Shown here: piece after piece, positions 15,020 through 23,059 of the stretch | Position numbering within the stretch: the stretch's first letter is position 1 | Layout: each line of letters starts with the position of its first letter | Assembly: GCA_028717105.1 (NCBI GenBank) | Contig: JAQUOM010000001.1 | Span: 1-41,818, forward strand | Source of the DNA: Candidatus Omnitrophota bacterium | Lineage (GTDB): Bacteria; Omnitrophota; Gorgyraeia; Velamenicoccales; Velamenicoccaceae | Length of the DNA: 41,818 nucleotides | Reading direction: 5' to 3' | Position numbers and translations under genes: made by a program | The notes under the pieces: model-generated | What the model saw: only the letters and a program-made list of their open reading frames with translations | What the model was told of the DNA's origin: nothing | The model's database searches: none

Positions 15020-16414
15020 CTACCAATATCCTGCCTTCCTTAGCTTTCGTTTCAGCTCGTCGGAAAGTGCGATCTCGCAAATCAGGCCGTCCTGGTCCCT
15101 GGCCCCCTGGCGCCAGATCAAAAACTGTTGTAATAGGCCGGCACGCACGCCGGCCTCGCGCGCAACACGATCCCTCGTTTCTCCCGGATCCCTTCTGAGA
15201 TCATATAATGCACTCGCCCCGGGGGAACGCACCAGTTTCCAGCCGTCATCCCGCACGATAGCCCATTTTTCAAAAGAAGCCTCCGAGCAGACAAAAGCGC
15301 GGCGCAAAACGTTCTGCGGATATCTGATCAGGGAGACAAGGCTTTGGCCTTGCAGGCCGTCGTCGACAACCAGGCCCGCCAGGTCCAAGAGGGTCGGCGC
15401 AACATCCGCCTGGGCCGCAAGAGACGCGATCCTTCGGCCGTCCGACGGAATCCCGGGCCCCCGTAAGACGAGCGGAATATGAATGACCTCCTGATAAAGA
15501 TTCTGGTTCCCAAACCTGTCGAAGGTGCCGCGCTCTCCCAGCTCTTCGCCGTGGTCGCCAAGGACAACGATAATCGTCGTCTCATAAAGACCGAGCCTCT
15601 TGAGTTCCCCGATCAAAACCCCCAGCGATGCGTCAAAAGACCTGAGCGCGCCGTCGTAACGGGCGCGGATATGGTCAAGGTCCCCGCGATCCAAAAATAC
15701 CTGCCGGCCGCCGTAAGACAACGCGAGCCCCTTGATCTTTTTGAGTGTCTCATAGCCCAGCTCGGCATCACGGAAAACCCCCTCATAGGAAGGGTCAAAA
15801 AAATCTCCGAGAGAAACACGATAGGGTGGATGCATATCATAGGTATGTAAAAAAAGAAAAAACCTTCCCCGCCGGCGGGCTGCCATCCATCGGACCGCCT
15901 CCGGCAAGATATCGGCAAAAGAACCCGCGGGGCGGTCTTCGTATTCGAAGATGCGATACACATCGAACCCCCTGTCGAGCCCATAAACGCCGAGCGTGTC
16001 TAATCCACACGCAAAAGCCGCTGTCGCATACCCTTGAGCCTTAAAGAATTCGGCCATCGTTTTTTCATCGGGTTTCAATTTCAGGCGGCGCGAATCCACC
16101 TGGTGGGCGCAGACGTATTGCGAGGTAAAAACAGTAACGAGATTGGGAAGAGTCCAGTGCGAGGCGGCGACGGCCCGCTCAAAAACCACCCCTTCCCGGG
16201 CCAGCCGGTCCAGATGGGGCGACGTCTCGCGGCCGTAACCATAACACCCAAGGTGGTCCGCGCGCAAGGCGTTAACCATAACGACCAGGACGTTGGGCCC
16301 TTCGGACGTATCGCCCGAGGCCGCCGGGGCTTGGGCCGCGGCGAGGAAAAAAGCGCAGCAGGCCGACAAAAAAATAATCGGCGCAATGCTAATAAACCGA
16401 CCCGAGCTCGTCAA
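15020..16414 (-). CDS. Sulfatase-fold exported protein 1 (Thr in nucleophile position)
   Basis: The protein is about 464 residues and belongs to the alkaline phosphatase superfamily, sulfatase branch. A hydrophobic signal segment (IAPIIFLSACCAFFLAAAQA) is followed by NVLVVMVNALRADHLGCYGY, the first metal-binding strand. Relatives have Asp where this protein has Asn (residue 48), so metal binding may be weakened. The nucleophile region reads SHWTLPN: Thr (88) stands where formylglycine sulfatases have Cys/Ser in C/S-x-P-x-R, and there is no Arg. GDHGEELGERG supplies the later metal ligands. The C-terminus ends LSDELKRKLRKAGYW, a tail shared with the SGNH protein at 17903-19822. The start is uncertain: the TTG at 16414 gives a plausible signal peptide and overlaps the upstream gene by 26 bases; an ATG at 16489 would overlap it by ~100. 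Likely periplasmic; substrate unknown. Confidence 0.85.
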   Translation of the reverse strand: MTSSGRFISIAPIIFLSACCAFFLAAAQAPAASGDTSEGPNVLVVMVNALRADHLGCYGYGRETSPHLDRLAREGVVFERAVAASHWTLPNLVTVFTSQYVCAHQVDSRRLKLKPDEKTMAEFFKAQGYATAAFACGLDTLGVYGLDRGFDVYRIFEYEDRPAGSFADILPEAVRWMAARRRGRFFLFLHTYDMHPPYRVSLGDFFDPSYEGVFRDAELGYETLKKIKGLALSYGGRQVFLDRGDLDHIRARYDGALRSFDASLGVLIGELKRLGLYETTIIVVLGDHGEELGERGTFDRFGNQNLYQEVIHIPLVLRGPGIPSDGRRIASLAAQADVAPTLLDLAGLVVDDGLQGQSLVSLIRYPQNVLRRAFVCSEASFEKWAIVRDDGWKLVRSPGASALYDLRRDPGETRDRVAREAGVRAGLLQQFLIWRQGARDQDGLICEIALSDELKRKLRKAGYW

Positions 16415-17861
16415 GCATCGCCGCTTCCACCCGCGCAGGGCCGCGTCCCGCGAGATTCCGTTTTTCTTTTGGATCTTCTCTGAGATCATAAAGCTCGAAG
16501 CCGCTTTCCCGCGGCAAAGAAATAATGGCATAGTTATGCATCTGTACTGTCGCCGGCCAGGGCCGGGACCGGTCCGGGTCCATCTTGAAAAAATTCCCTA
16601 TGAGCTTCCAGGCGGTTGTCCTGACCATGACAACCCTGTTTTCAATCCCTTCTTTTTCGCTCTCGCCCAAGAGGCATTCGGCATACGCAAACGGCCGCGC
16701 ACCCTCCTTTTCCCGGCCCTCGATCAGGGGGACCAGGCTCCTGCCGTCCCTGGGGACTTCATCCCTGACGCCGAGAAAATCCAGAACAGTCGGGAAAACG
16801 TCGATCATCTGGACCTGGCTCTTGATACGCACGCCTCGACGTTCCAGCCCCGGGTGCACGATGATCAAGGGCACGCGTACTTCTTCGTCGTGAAGGCTGA
16901 AGCCATGAAGAAACATGGGGCCGCGATCACCCAATATCTCTCCGTGATCGGACAAAAGAACAATGATCGTCTTGCCGAGCAGGCCCCGCTCTTCCAGCGC
17001 GCGCACAAAGGTGCCGACATACCCATCCGCATATTTGATCCCGCCGTCGTAATGCGCGACGATGTGCCGCATCTCCCGGCGGGTCCGGGTAAAATTATTC
17101 TTATGAAAAGAGGGGTTCGCCGACGAAAGATATTCGTCGTCCAGGCGGCCGCGATAGGAAGGATCGAAAAAGTTCTCTTCGGGCGATTCATAGGGCTCAT
17201 GGATATCGTTAGCGTGAAGAAAAACAAAAAACTTCCGGTCGGCGTGCTTCCCGATCCAGTCAAGGGCTTGCGGCAGGGTCTTCTCAAATGACGGCTCCCG
17301 GTCAGAGGGTAACGCGTCTCCGGCATCCCCGTAACAATAATCTTCAAAACCCTGGCCGAGGCCGAATCGGGGATCAAGCTGGAGGGCATTGTAGATGAAT
17401 GCCGCCGTGGCGTAACCGTTCTGCTTCAATATCTCCGCCAATGTCAACTCTTCCTGCGACAAGCAGCGCTCGATACGGTCAACCTTGTGTTTATGGACAT
17501 ATTTCGAAACAAACAACGATGCGTGGCTGGGCAGGGTAAAACTGGACGGCGCGATCGCCCATTCGAAGAGGATGCCGCGGCGCGCCAGGGCGTCGATATG
17601 AGGGCTCGTGTCCCTGGAATAACCGTAACAACCCAGATGGTCGGCGCGCAGGGTATCTAAAAGAATGAAAACCAGGTTATACGGCCCGCCCTTGCCGGCG
17701 TCTTTGCGTACGGGCGCCTCCCGGGCAAAACAACAACGAGCGGCGGCGCTTAAAAAAAACACCCCGATCAAAACGGCTGCCTGCCGCTTCGGGAAGCGCG
17801 GCCGGAACCGCTGCCCGCCGCCGGCGCCGCCCCTAGAAACCCTTGTCTTTTCTGTGATCAC
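16389..17861 (-). CDS. Sulfatase-fold exported protein 2 (Thr in nucleophile position)
   Basis: The 490-residue protein starts at the GTG at 17861, 41 bases after the SGNH gene's stop; earlier in-frame codons are shadow sequence. An Arg-rich N-terminus precedes a signal-like segment, AAVLIGVFFLSAAARCCFA. The metal-binding strand LVFILLDTLRADHLGCYGY keeps Asp 69. The nucleophile region SSFTLPSHASLF has Thr (109) with His in place of the formylglycine motif's Arg. LLSDHGEILGDRG carries the later Asp-His ligands, and ELYDLREDPKEKRNL is the usual sulfatase C-terminal motif. All catalytic metal ligands I can recognise are intact, so this is probably an active hydrolase or transferase of the alkaline phosphatase superfamily, more likely acting on a phospho- than a sulfo-ester. 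It ends at LGSVY without the GYW tail. Confidence 0.88.
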   Translation of the reverse strand: MITEKTRVSRGGAGGGQRFRPRFPKRQAAVLIGVFFLSAAARCCFAREAPVRKDAGKGGPYNLVFILLDTLRADHLGCYGYSRDTSPHIDALARRGILFEWAIAPSSFTLPSHASLFVSKYVHKHKVDRIERCLSQEELTLAEILKQNGYATAAFIYNALQLDPRFGLGQGFEDYCYGDAGDALPSDREPSFEKTLPQALDWIGKHADRKFFVFLHANDIHEPYESPEENFFDPSYRGRLDDEYLSSANPSFHKNNFTRTRREMRHIVAHYDGGIKYADGYVGTFVRALEERGLLGKTIIVLLSDHGEILGDRGPMFLHGFSLHDEEVRVPLIIVHPGLERRGVRIKSQVQMIDVFPTVLDFLGVRDEVPRDGRSLVPLIEGREKEGARPFAYAECLLGESEKEGIENRVVMVRTTAWKLIGNFFKMDPDRSRPWPATVQMHNYAIISLPRESGFELYDLREDPKEKRNLAGRGPARVEAAMLDELGSVY

Positions 17862-17902
17862 GAACCGCCCCGTTCCTGCCGCATCCCTTGACAAGACCTG
17901 CT

Positions 17903-19822
17903 TCACCAATATCCTTCTTGCCGAAGCCTCTCTTTGGCCTCCTCGGACAAGATGACGGTATTGTCCGGGTCTTCGCGGACCACTTCCCGGCGCCACACCT
18001 GCAAGGCCTGGGTCAGCTGGTAAACGACCTCCGGATGCTGCAAGGCCACGTCGTCTTCCTGGAACAGGTCCTCGCGGTAGCGGTAGAGCCGGCACCCCTG
18101 GCTTTCAGAAAACATTTTCCATCCGGGAGTCAACACCACCCATTCCCGCGGGGCCAGCCTTGAGAAAAAGCGATCTTCGGCGGCCGGCGCCCTCTTTCCT
18201 TCTGCCGGCGGCGCGGCAACCCCTGCGGCGGCCAGGAGCCCTTCGTCCCGCAGTCCCTGATGGACAGCTTCAGCCCAAACCTCGTTCCCTTTTTCGCTCA
18301 GCCGCAAATAGAGATCGGGATGAAAAAGAGCGTCCTGATCGGAGGCCTTGTTGAACGCCTCGTAGACGTTGATCATGGGGATCTGAAGCTGACGGCAGGC
18401 ATCCTCAATGATGAGGACCTGATCAAAAAAAGTAGCCATGTTTTCAACAAGAAAAACGAACTTGTATTTTTTAGAAACCTCTGCGATCCGCTCCAGATTG
18501 TATTTCATCTGCGCGCCGAAAATGAGATAACCGTCGGGAAGCATCACGTCCTGGGCTGCCCCCTTGGCCTTGAGAGATTTTTTGATGCGTTCGATGAAAT
18601 TCCAGGGCTTGGCCTTTTCCCGGTAGAAGATCTCCGCCCGCCGGGGAATAGGCGCACCCGCCGTCCTGGCGCAGAGAAGCGTTTTATCTTTCTGCGCGGC
18701 CAGGACCGCCTCGTAAAAATCAAGACGGATCAAATGGTCCAGCCACTCCGGCGTCAGGGAAAAACAAGCCTGGATGACGGCGGCAGCCTGCTCGTAATCT
18801 CCGGCGAGCGCATGCTTGTCGGAAAGGGCCAGCGGCCGCTGAAGAGCAAACGCCCCGTCGTCTTGGGTCCGCACCAGCTTCTCGATAGTATTCCGGACCC
18901 CTGAAATAAATCCCGGGTCTGCCGCCATCATGCGCTTCTGGGTCTCCAGGGCCTGAGGGTATCGCCCCAGGGAGATCTCATACCAGAAAAGGTCGGCGTA
19001 ATATTCTCCCCTGCCGGGATCTCTTTTGACCGCCTCTTCCATATACTGCGCGGCAGGCCCGTAGAGCCCCTGATCGGCGAGGACGCGGGCAAACTCGACG
19101 AGATCGCCGACCGCCGGCGCGCCTTCGCTGAACTTTCTGTTGAAATGACGTATCCGTGTCGCATAAATACCGTCCATTTCGTCGGCCAAAGAACGCACGG
19201 CAAAGATTTCCTGGGGCAGGGTTTCCATGGGCTTTCCCCTGACGGCATCGGCGAAGATCTCCGCGATCTGATAGACTTTCGAGGCATGGATGACCCTCTC
19301 AAAATGCAGCTTCAACCGGCCCCACGGCGACAGATATTCCCTGGCGGACAATAAAAGGTTCTTATCGTGCTTCTCAACCCTTTCGTTCACGTTAAAAATG
19401 ATGATATCGGGACGATACCGGCGGACGATGGTGTCAAGATGATAGACGAAATGGGAAAGATTCTTGCCTCGCATGCCTCCGTTAAAAACCACGAAAGAAT
19501 TCCCGGGATAGGCACGCTCGAGGATCCGGCGCAGGAGACTCGGATAGGCGTCTTGCGGATCGACACCGACGCCGGTCGTATAACAGTTGCCCAAACAGAG
19601 GATGCGGACCGCGCCGGGCCTCTCGGCCGACACGGCGGGATTTTTCTTGCGGGCTTCCCCGAAGGCCTGCAGGCCAAAAGCCGCCAGGCGCAGACCGGCC
19701 TCCAGGAGGATCCAGGAGAAAACAATCCCTAAAAGGACATAGGCCGCCTTGGCCGCGCCGTAACGCGCCGCGTGCGCCCAGCCCGCGCGGTCCGAAGGTA
19801 AAAAAGAAAAAAGCTTTTTCAT
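17903..19822 (-). CDS. Membrane-anchored SGNH-like protein with Cys for Ser and a sulfatase-type C-terminal tail
   Basis: The protein has 639 residues. One N-terminal membrane helix (about 23-48) anchors it, with the rest probably periplasmic. The SGNH block I, usually GDS, reads LCLGNCYTTGVGV with GNC at 78-80, so the catalytic Ser is replaced by Cys and the Asp by Asn. Blocks II and III are recognisable (FNGGMRGKN near 113-121 and FNVNE near 143-147), and the block V region is DALFHPD with His 501. A TPR-like helical insert occupies about 225-350. Residues ~560-639 match the C-terminal region of the sulfatase-fold proteins: GWKMF...LYRYREDLFQEDDV and LSEEAKERLRQEGYW. In Dlt systems DltD has an SGNH-like fold, so this may be its counterpart. 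The ATG at 19822 overlaps the upstream stop by one base (TGATG). Confidence 0.82.
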   Translation of the reverse strand: MKKLFSFLPSDRAGWAHAARYGAAKAAYVLLGIVFSWILLEAGLRLAAFGLQAFGEARKKNPAVSAERPGAVRILCLGNCYTTGVGVDPQDAYPSLLRRILERAYPGNSFVVFNGGMRGKNLSHFVYHLDTIVRRYRPDIIIFNVNERVEKHDKNLLLSAREYLSPWGRLKLHFERVIHASKVYQIAEIFADAVRGKPMETLPQEIFAVRSLADEMDGIYATRIRHFNRKFSEGAPAVGDLVEFARVLADQGLYGPAAQYMEEAVKRDPGRGEYYADLFWYEISLGRYPQALETQKRMMAADPGFISGVRNTIEKLVRTQDDGAFALQRPLALSDKHALAGDYEQAAAVIQACFSLTPEWLDHLIRLDFYEAVLAAQKDKTLLCARTAGAPIPRRAEIFYREKAKPWNFIERIKKSLKAKGAAQDVMLPDGYLIFGAQMKYNLERIAEVSKKYKFVFLVENMATFFDQVLIIEDACRQLQIPMINVYEAFNKASDQDALFHPDLYLRLSEKGNEVWAEAVHQGLRDEGLLAAAGVAAPPAEGKRAPAAEDRFFSRLAPREWVVLTPGWKMFSESQGCRLYRYREDLFQEDDVALQHPEVVYQLTQALQVWRREVVREDPDNTVILSEEAKERLRQEGYW

Positions 19823-21219
19823 CAGCGGCCTCCCCGCTTATCCCCGAACCCCAGATAACAACGCCGGAACTCAGCGACCAGTTTATCGCGAACCCCGGAT
19901 TCTTCCGGGAACAGATTATGACGCTCTGCCGGATCCGTCGAAAGATCGAATAGCACAAAAACAGGATAATCGAACCGGACAAAACGGGCGATGAGCTTTC
20001 TGCTGCCCCACCTGACGGCAAAAATACACTGCCACAACGACTCGGAGTTGCGCGGATTCGAGCTGGCGGCATAAACGAACCTCTCAGGGATACGGCCCTT
20101 TCCCTCCAGATACGGACGCAAGCTCAGGCCCCGCGCGTCTTTTTTTGGCGGGAGGCCCAAACAGTCTAATATCGTCGGCACGATATCGACGGATTGGGCC
20201 GGCCCGTCGATCCGGCGCCCCCCGGCCTTCAATCCCGGATGGACAATAATCAGGGGGATACGGACAGACTCCTGATAGGGATCGACGCAGGAATTGTTAA
20301 ACAAGGTACCGTGATCCAGGAGGTCGACGCCGTGGTCCGCCGTGACGATCAGAATAGTCTCTTCCCACAGTCCTCTCTCCTTCAACGCCGCCGCCAACCT
20401 GCCGATATAGCCGTCTACGGTGAAGACCGACGCATCATAATGGGCCCTGATATGCTCGATGTCCTTCTGCCTTAAAACCGTACAGCCTTCCTCGTTCGCA
20501 CAGAACGAATAACCCCAGAGCTCCTTTCTCAAAGGCAAGTCCAGAACCATCTTGTCGACAACGCCGTGATAATCCCGATCGAACATGTTTTCATCCTGGT
20601 CCCCCTTCTGGGCGTGCAGAGGAGCGTGGGCATCGTTAATATGCAAGAGGAGAAAAAATTTTTCGTTGCGATGGGCATCGACCCACTCCACGACGCGCGG
20701 AAAGAATTCCGAGATGTGCGCTTCCGGCTGGGGCCATACCGTCTTGATGAAAGGGACATCTTCGTAATGGTTAAAACCCTGATAAAAATTAAAACGCCGG
20801 TTCATGTGGACATTGGAGGTAAAGGCCCCTGTCTCATAACCGAAGATCTTGAGGATCTCCGCAATGGTCAGCTCTCCTTCGGGAAGGCTGAGCCGGTCGT
20901 TGATGACCTTGTGTTCGAAGACATAACGGGAGGTCAAAAGCGACGCAAAACTCGGCAGGGTCCAGGTCGCCTGGGAGGTCACGTCAAGAAAAAGCACGCC
21001 TTCCTGGGCCAAAGCATCGATGGCGGCGCTGGTCGGCCGGCTGTACCCGTAACACCCTAGATGATCCGGCCGCAGGGAGTCGATGACGACGAGAATAACG
21101 TTATAGGGTTTCTTGGGCGCGGCCCCTGCCTCGGGAACGATACAGGCCGCCCAAAAAAAGATACCCGCCGCGATGACGCTTCTTGTTGCGCAAAAAAACC
21201 GCCTCTTTTTCTGTAGCAT
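19822..21219 (-). CDS. Sulfatase-fold exported protein 3 (Thr in nucleophile position)
   Basis: The 465-residue protein starts at the ATG at 21219, preceded by GGGAGA at good spacing; longer starts are not supported. RRFFCATRSVIAAGIFFWAACIVPEAGAA is a signal-like segment in two parts, with the hydrophobic core inside it. NVILVVIDSLRPDHLGCYGY carries Asp 47. The nucleophile region TWTLPSFASLLTS places Thr 87 at the active position with no Arg partner. VTADHGVDLLDHG holds the later metal ligands, and VLFDLSTDPAERHNL the C-terminal motif. It is the first sulfatase-fold gene after the 57-residue membrane-protein gene, 37 bases downstream. It is likely exported and acts on a surface ester. Classical formylglycine sulfatase activity is not expected. 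Confidence 0.88.
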   Translation of the reverse strand: MLQKKRRFFCATRSVIAAGIFFWAACIVPEAGAAPKKPYNVILVVIDSLRPDHLGCYGYSRPTSAAIDALAQEGVLFLDVTSQATWTLPSFASLLTSRYVFEHKVINDRLSLPEGELTIAEILKIFGYETGAFTSNVHMNRRFNFYQGFNHYEDVPFIKTVWPQPEAHISEFFPRVVEWVDAHRNEKFFLLLHINDAHAPLHAQKGDQDENMFDRDYHGVVDKMVLDLPLRKELWGYSFCANEEGCTVLRQKDIEHIRAHYDASVFTVDGYIGRLAAALKERGLWEETILIVTADHGVDLLDHGTLFNNSCVDPYQESVRIPLIIVHPGLKAGGRRIDGPAQSVDIVPTILDCLGLPPKKDARGLSLRPYLEGKGRIPERFVYAASSNPRNSESLWQCIFAVRWGSRKLIARFVRFDYPVFVLFDLSTDPAERHNLFPEESGVRDKLVAEFRRCYLGFGDKRGGR

Positions 21220-21256
21220 CTTCTCTCCCTTGCCGTCCCGCCCTAAAACACCGGCA

Positions 21257-21430
21257 TCAAAACAAGCTGTAAAGAAATGCCGTCCTTTCATAACGCATCG
21301 CATACAAAACAGCATAAAGCCCGATCAATAAAGCCAGAAGTAACGACGTGAGCCACCATGTTTTCTGGGCCCAGATCTGCCGGACCGCGCGCCGGACAAA
21401 CGAAACACACGCCTGGATCCGCTGCCTCAT
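21257..21430 (-). CDS. 57-residue membrane protein, DUF5989/SxtJ-associated or DltX-like
   Basis: A short gene starting MRQRIQACVSFVRRAVRQIW. A basic amphipathic N-terminus leads into KTWWLTSLL, a single hydrophobic segment (about 25-45), and the C-terminus ERTAFLYSLF. The pattern of basic helix, K-WW, one TM and a terminal F-[IL]-Y-x-x-F is what I recall for DUF5989 proteins, which sit next to SGNH and polysaccharide or carbamoyl-transfer genes. It also recalls DltX, whose essential C-terminus is of the FIYNEF type. Its ATG overlaps the adenylating-enzyme stop as ATGA, with GGAGG close upstream, so it is clearly translated with that gene. A role as docking or regulatory peptide for the MBOAT acyltransferase is plausible inference. 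Confidence 0.75.
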   Translation of the reverse strand: MRQRIQACVSFVRRAVRQIWAQKTWWLTSLLLALLIGLYAVLYAMRYERTAFLYSLF

Positions 21431-23049
21431 AATCCCTCCTTCTCCATCAGGGCTTGCCGATCGACTTTGCCGGTGGATGTGCGCGGCAAAGAATCCCTGA
21501 ACTCAAAATCGTCCGGCACCATATAAGACGGCAAGTGGCGCAGGCAATAATTCCTCATCTCTTCTTCGCCAAAAGCGGCGTTTTTCGCCGCGACCAAAAC
21601 AGCCCTGATCCGCTTCCCCCCATCCCCTCCGTCGACAAAACACAGACAGGCCTGGCCTATGGCCGGATGGCGATAAAGGACGGATTCGATCTCGCCGAGC
21701 TCGATACGGTATCCCCGCTGTTTGATCATGCCGTCGCGCCGGCCGCGCAGGACAAAATTTCCGTCTTCATCCTCAACGGCCATATCACCGGTCTTAAAAA
21801 ATCTCTCCTGCGGCGCCGGCGTGATCCCGCGGACAAAGGCCCTCTCTGTCTTCTGCGGGTCGTCCCAATAGCCCTCCATCAGGGTCGGACCGGCCACATA
21901 CAATTCTCCTGTCTCGCCGGCCCGGACAGACCCGCGTTTCTCGTCGAGGAGGAAAACCTTGTCTCCGCAACACGGCCTGCCGATCGCAAGAGCGGCGCCG
22001 GGCGGCCGCGGGCGTTCGACACGATGGTACATGCACACATTGGTCTCGGTAGGCCCGTAAAGATTATAAAAAACGGCATGCGGCGCCAGGCGCATCCACT
22101 GATCCAGATATTTGTCCGCAAAGACCTCTCCGGCGAACAGGATCCTGTTCAATGCGCTTAAGTCCCTCGTTTCCAGGCGGCCATGAAGAGCCATCTGGAC
22201 GAGGGGATGTGGCACGGAATACCACACGCTGATCCGCTCCTGTTCCAAAAATTCGGCCAGAGAGGACGGAAAAGCCGAAAGACCCGCAGGGACAAGACAG
22301 AGGCACGCGCCGGCCTTGGCGGTGACGAAAACATCGAAAATGGAAATATCAAAATGGAGGGGCGCGTGGGATGCAACGCGGTCTGCTTCGGAGACGCCGA
22401 AACACGAATGGGCCCAGTCAACAAAAGCCAGGGCGGCCCGGTGCGAGATAACGACCCCTTTCGGCCGGCCCGTCGATCCCGATGTATAAAGAATATAGGC
22501 CGTATCATTTTCTGATCGGCGCGGGGCGCCTGCCGGGGTCTCTGCGGCCCCGGAAACCCCGTTGTCCGGGACGGCTAAAATCTGAATACCGCACCCTTCG
22601 GACCGGCGAAGCATATCCGGCGCGGGCGTGCCTAACGTAAAAATGAACCGGGGATTTTTCTGGCGACGGGCGGCCTCCATCAAGCCCTCCAGTTTTTGGC
22701 ACGACGTCACGACCGCATCAAGACGGCAATCCTCGATGATGCAAGACAGACGGATGGCGGGATCCATGGGATCCAAAGGAACATAACAGGCCCCAGCCTT
22801 GAGGATCCCGAAAACAGCAACAACGGCCGGCGGCGACTTTTCGACAAAAATGCCGATACGGCTGTTCTCGCCTAAACCCCGCCCGCGCAAGGCGCATGCC
22901 AGGCGTCCGCTAAGAAGATCCAGCTCGCCATAAGACATCTCCTGGCCGCGAAATCTCAAAGCCGCGGCTTCGGGACGGGCCTGGACCGAACCTTTAAGGA
23001 CATCTTCCAGGCGGCGGACTTCCTTGTCTTTACGGAGCTGTTTCACCAT
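21427..23049 (-). CDS. Stand-alone amino-acid adenylating enzyme, prolyl-AMP-ligase-like pocket code
   Basis: The 540-residue ANL-superfamily enzyme activates an amino acid with ATP and loads it on a carrier protein. Motifs: ILYTSGSTGRPKG (P-loop, about 186-198), HFDISIFDVF (A4), NLYGPTETNVC (A5), GELYVAGPTLMEGYW (A6-like), FKTGDMA (A7), GRRDGMIKQRGYRIE (A8) and PRTSTGKVDR with the catalytic Lys 528 (A10). Aligning by eye to GrsA-PheA, the pocket is D234 I235 F238 Y277 L304 A306 L330 V338 C339 K528. From memory this is nearly the D-L-[FL]-Y-L-A-L-V-C-K code of free-standing prolyl-AMP ligases (PltF, RedM, CloN4 types), rather than DltA's D-Ala pocket. The ATG at 23049 is 10 bases after the dehydrogenase stop. 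The partner carrier is presumably the protein at 25179-25421. Confidence 0.9.
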   Translation of the reverse strand: MVKQLRKDKEVRRLEDVLKGSVQARPEAAALRFRGQEMSYGELDLLSGRLACALRGRGLGENSRIGIFVEKSPPAVVAVFGILKAGACYVPLDPMDPAIRLSCIIEDCRLDAVVTSCQKLEGLMEAARRQKNPRFIFTLGTPAPDMLRRSEGCGIQILAVPDNGVSGAAETPAGAPRRSENDTAYILYTSGSTGRPKGVVISHRAALAFVDWAHSCFGVSEADRVASHAPLHFDISIFDVFVTAKAGACLCLVPAGLSAFPSSLAEFLEQERISVWYSVPHPLVQMALHGRLETRDLSALNRILFAGEVFADKYLDQWMRLAPHAVFYNLYGPTETNVCMYHRVERPRPPGAALAIGRPCCGDKVFLLDEKRGSVRAGETGELYVAGPTLMEGYWDDPQKTERAFVRGITPAPQERFFKTGDMAVEDEDGNFVLRGRRDGMIKQRGYRIELGEIESVLYRHPAIGQACLCFVDGGDGGKRIRAVLVAAKNAAFGEEEMRNYCLRHLPSYMVPDDFEFRDSLPRTSTGKVDRQALMEKEGL

Positions 23050-23059
23050 GTTTTGGGTT

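Noticed and set aside
15020..21219. Annotation as formylglycine-dependent sulfatases
   Set aside because: None of the nucleophile regions has C/S-x-P-x-R; Thr stands in that position.
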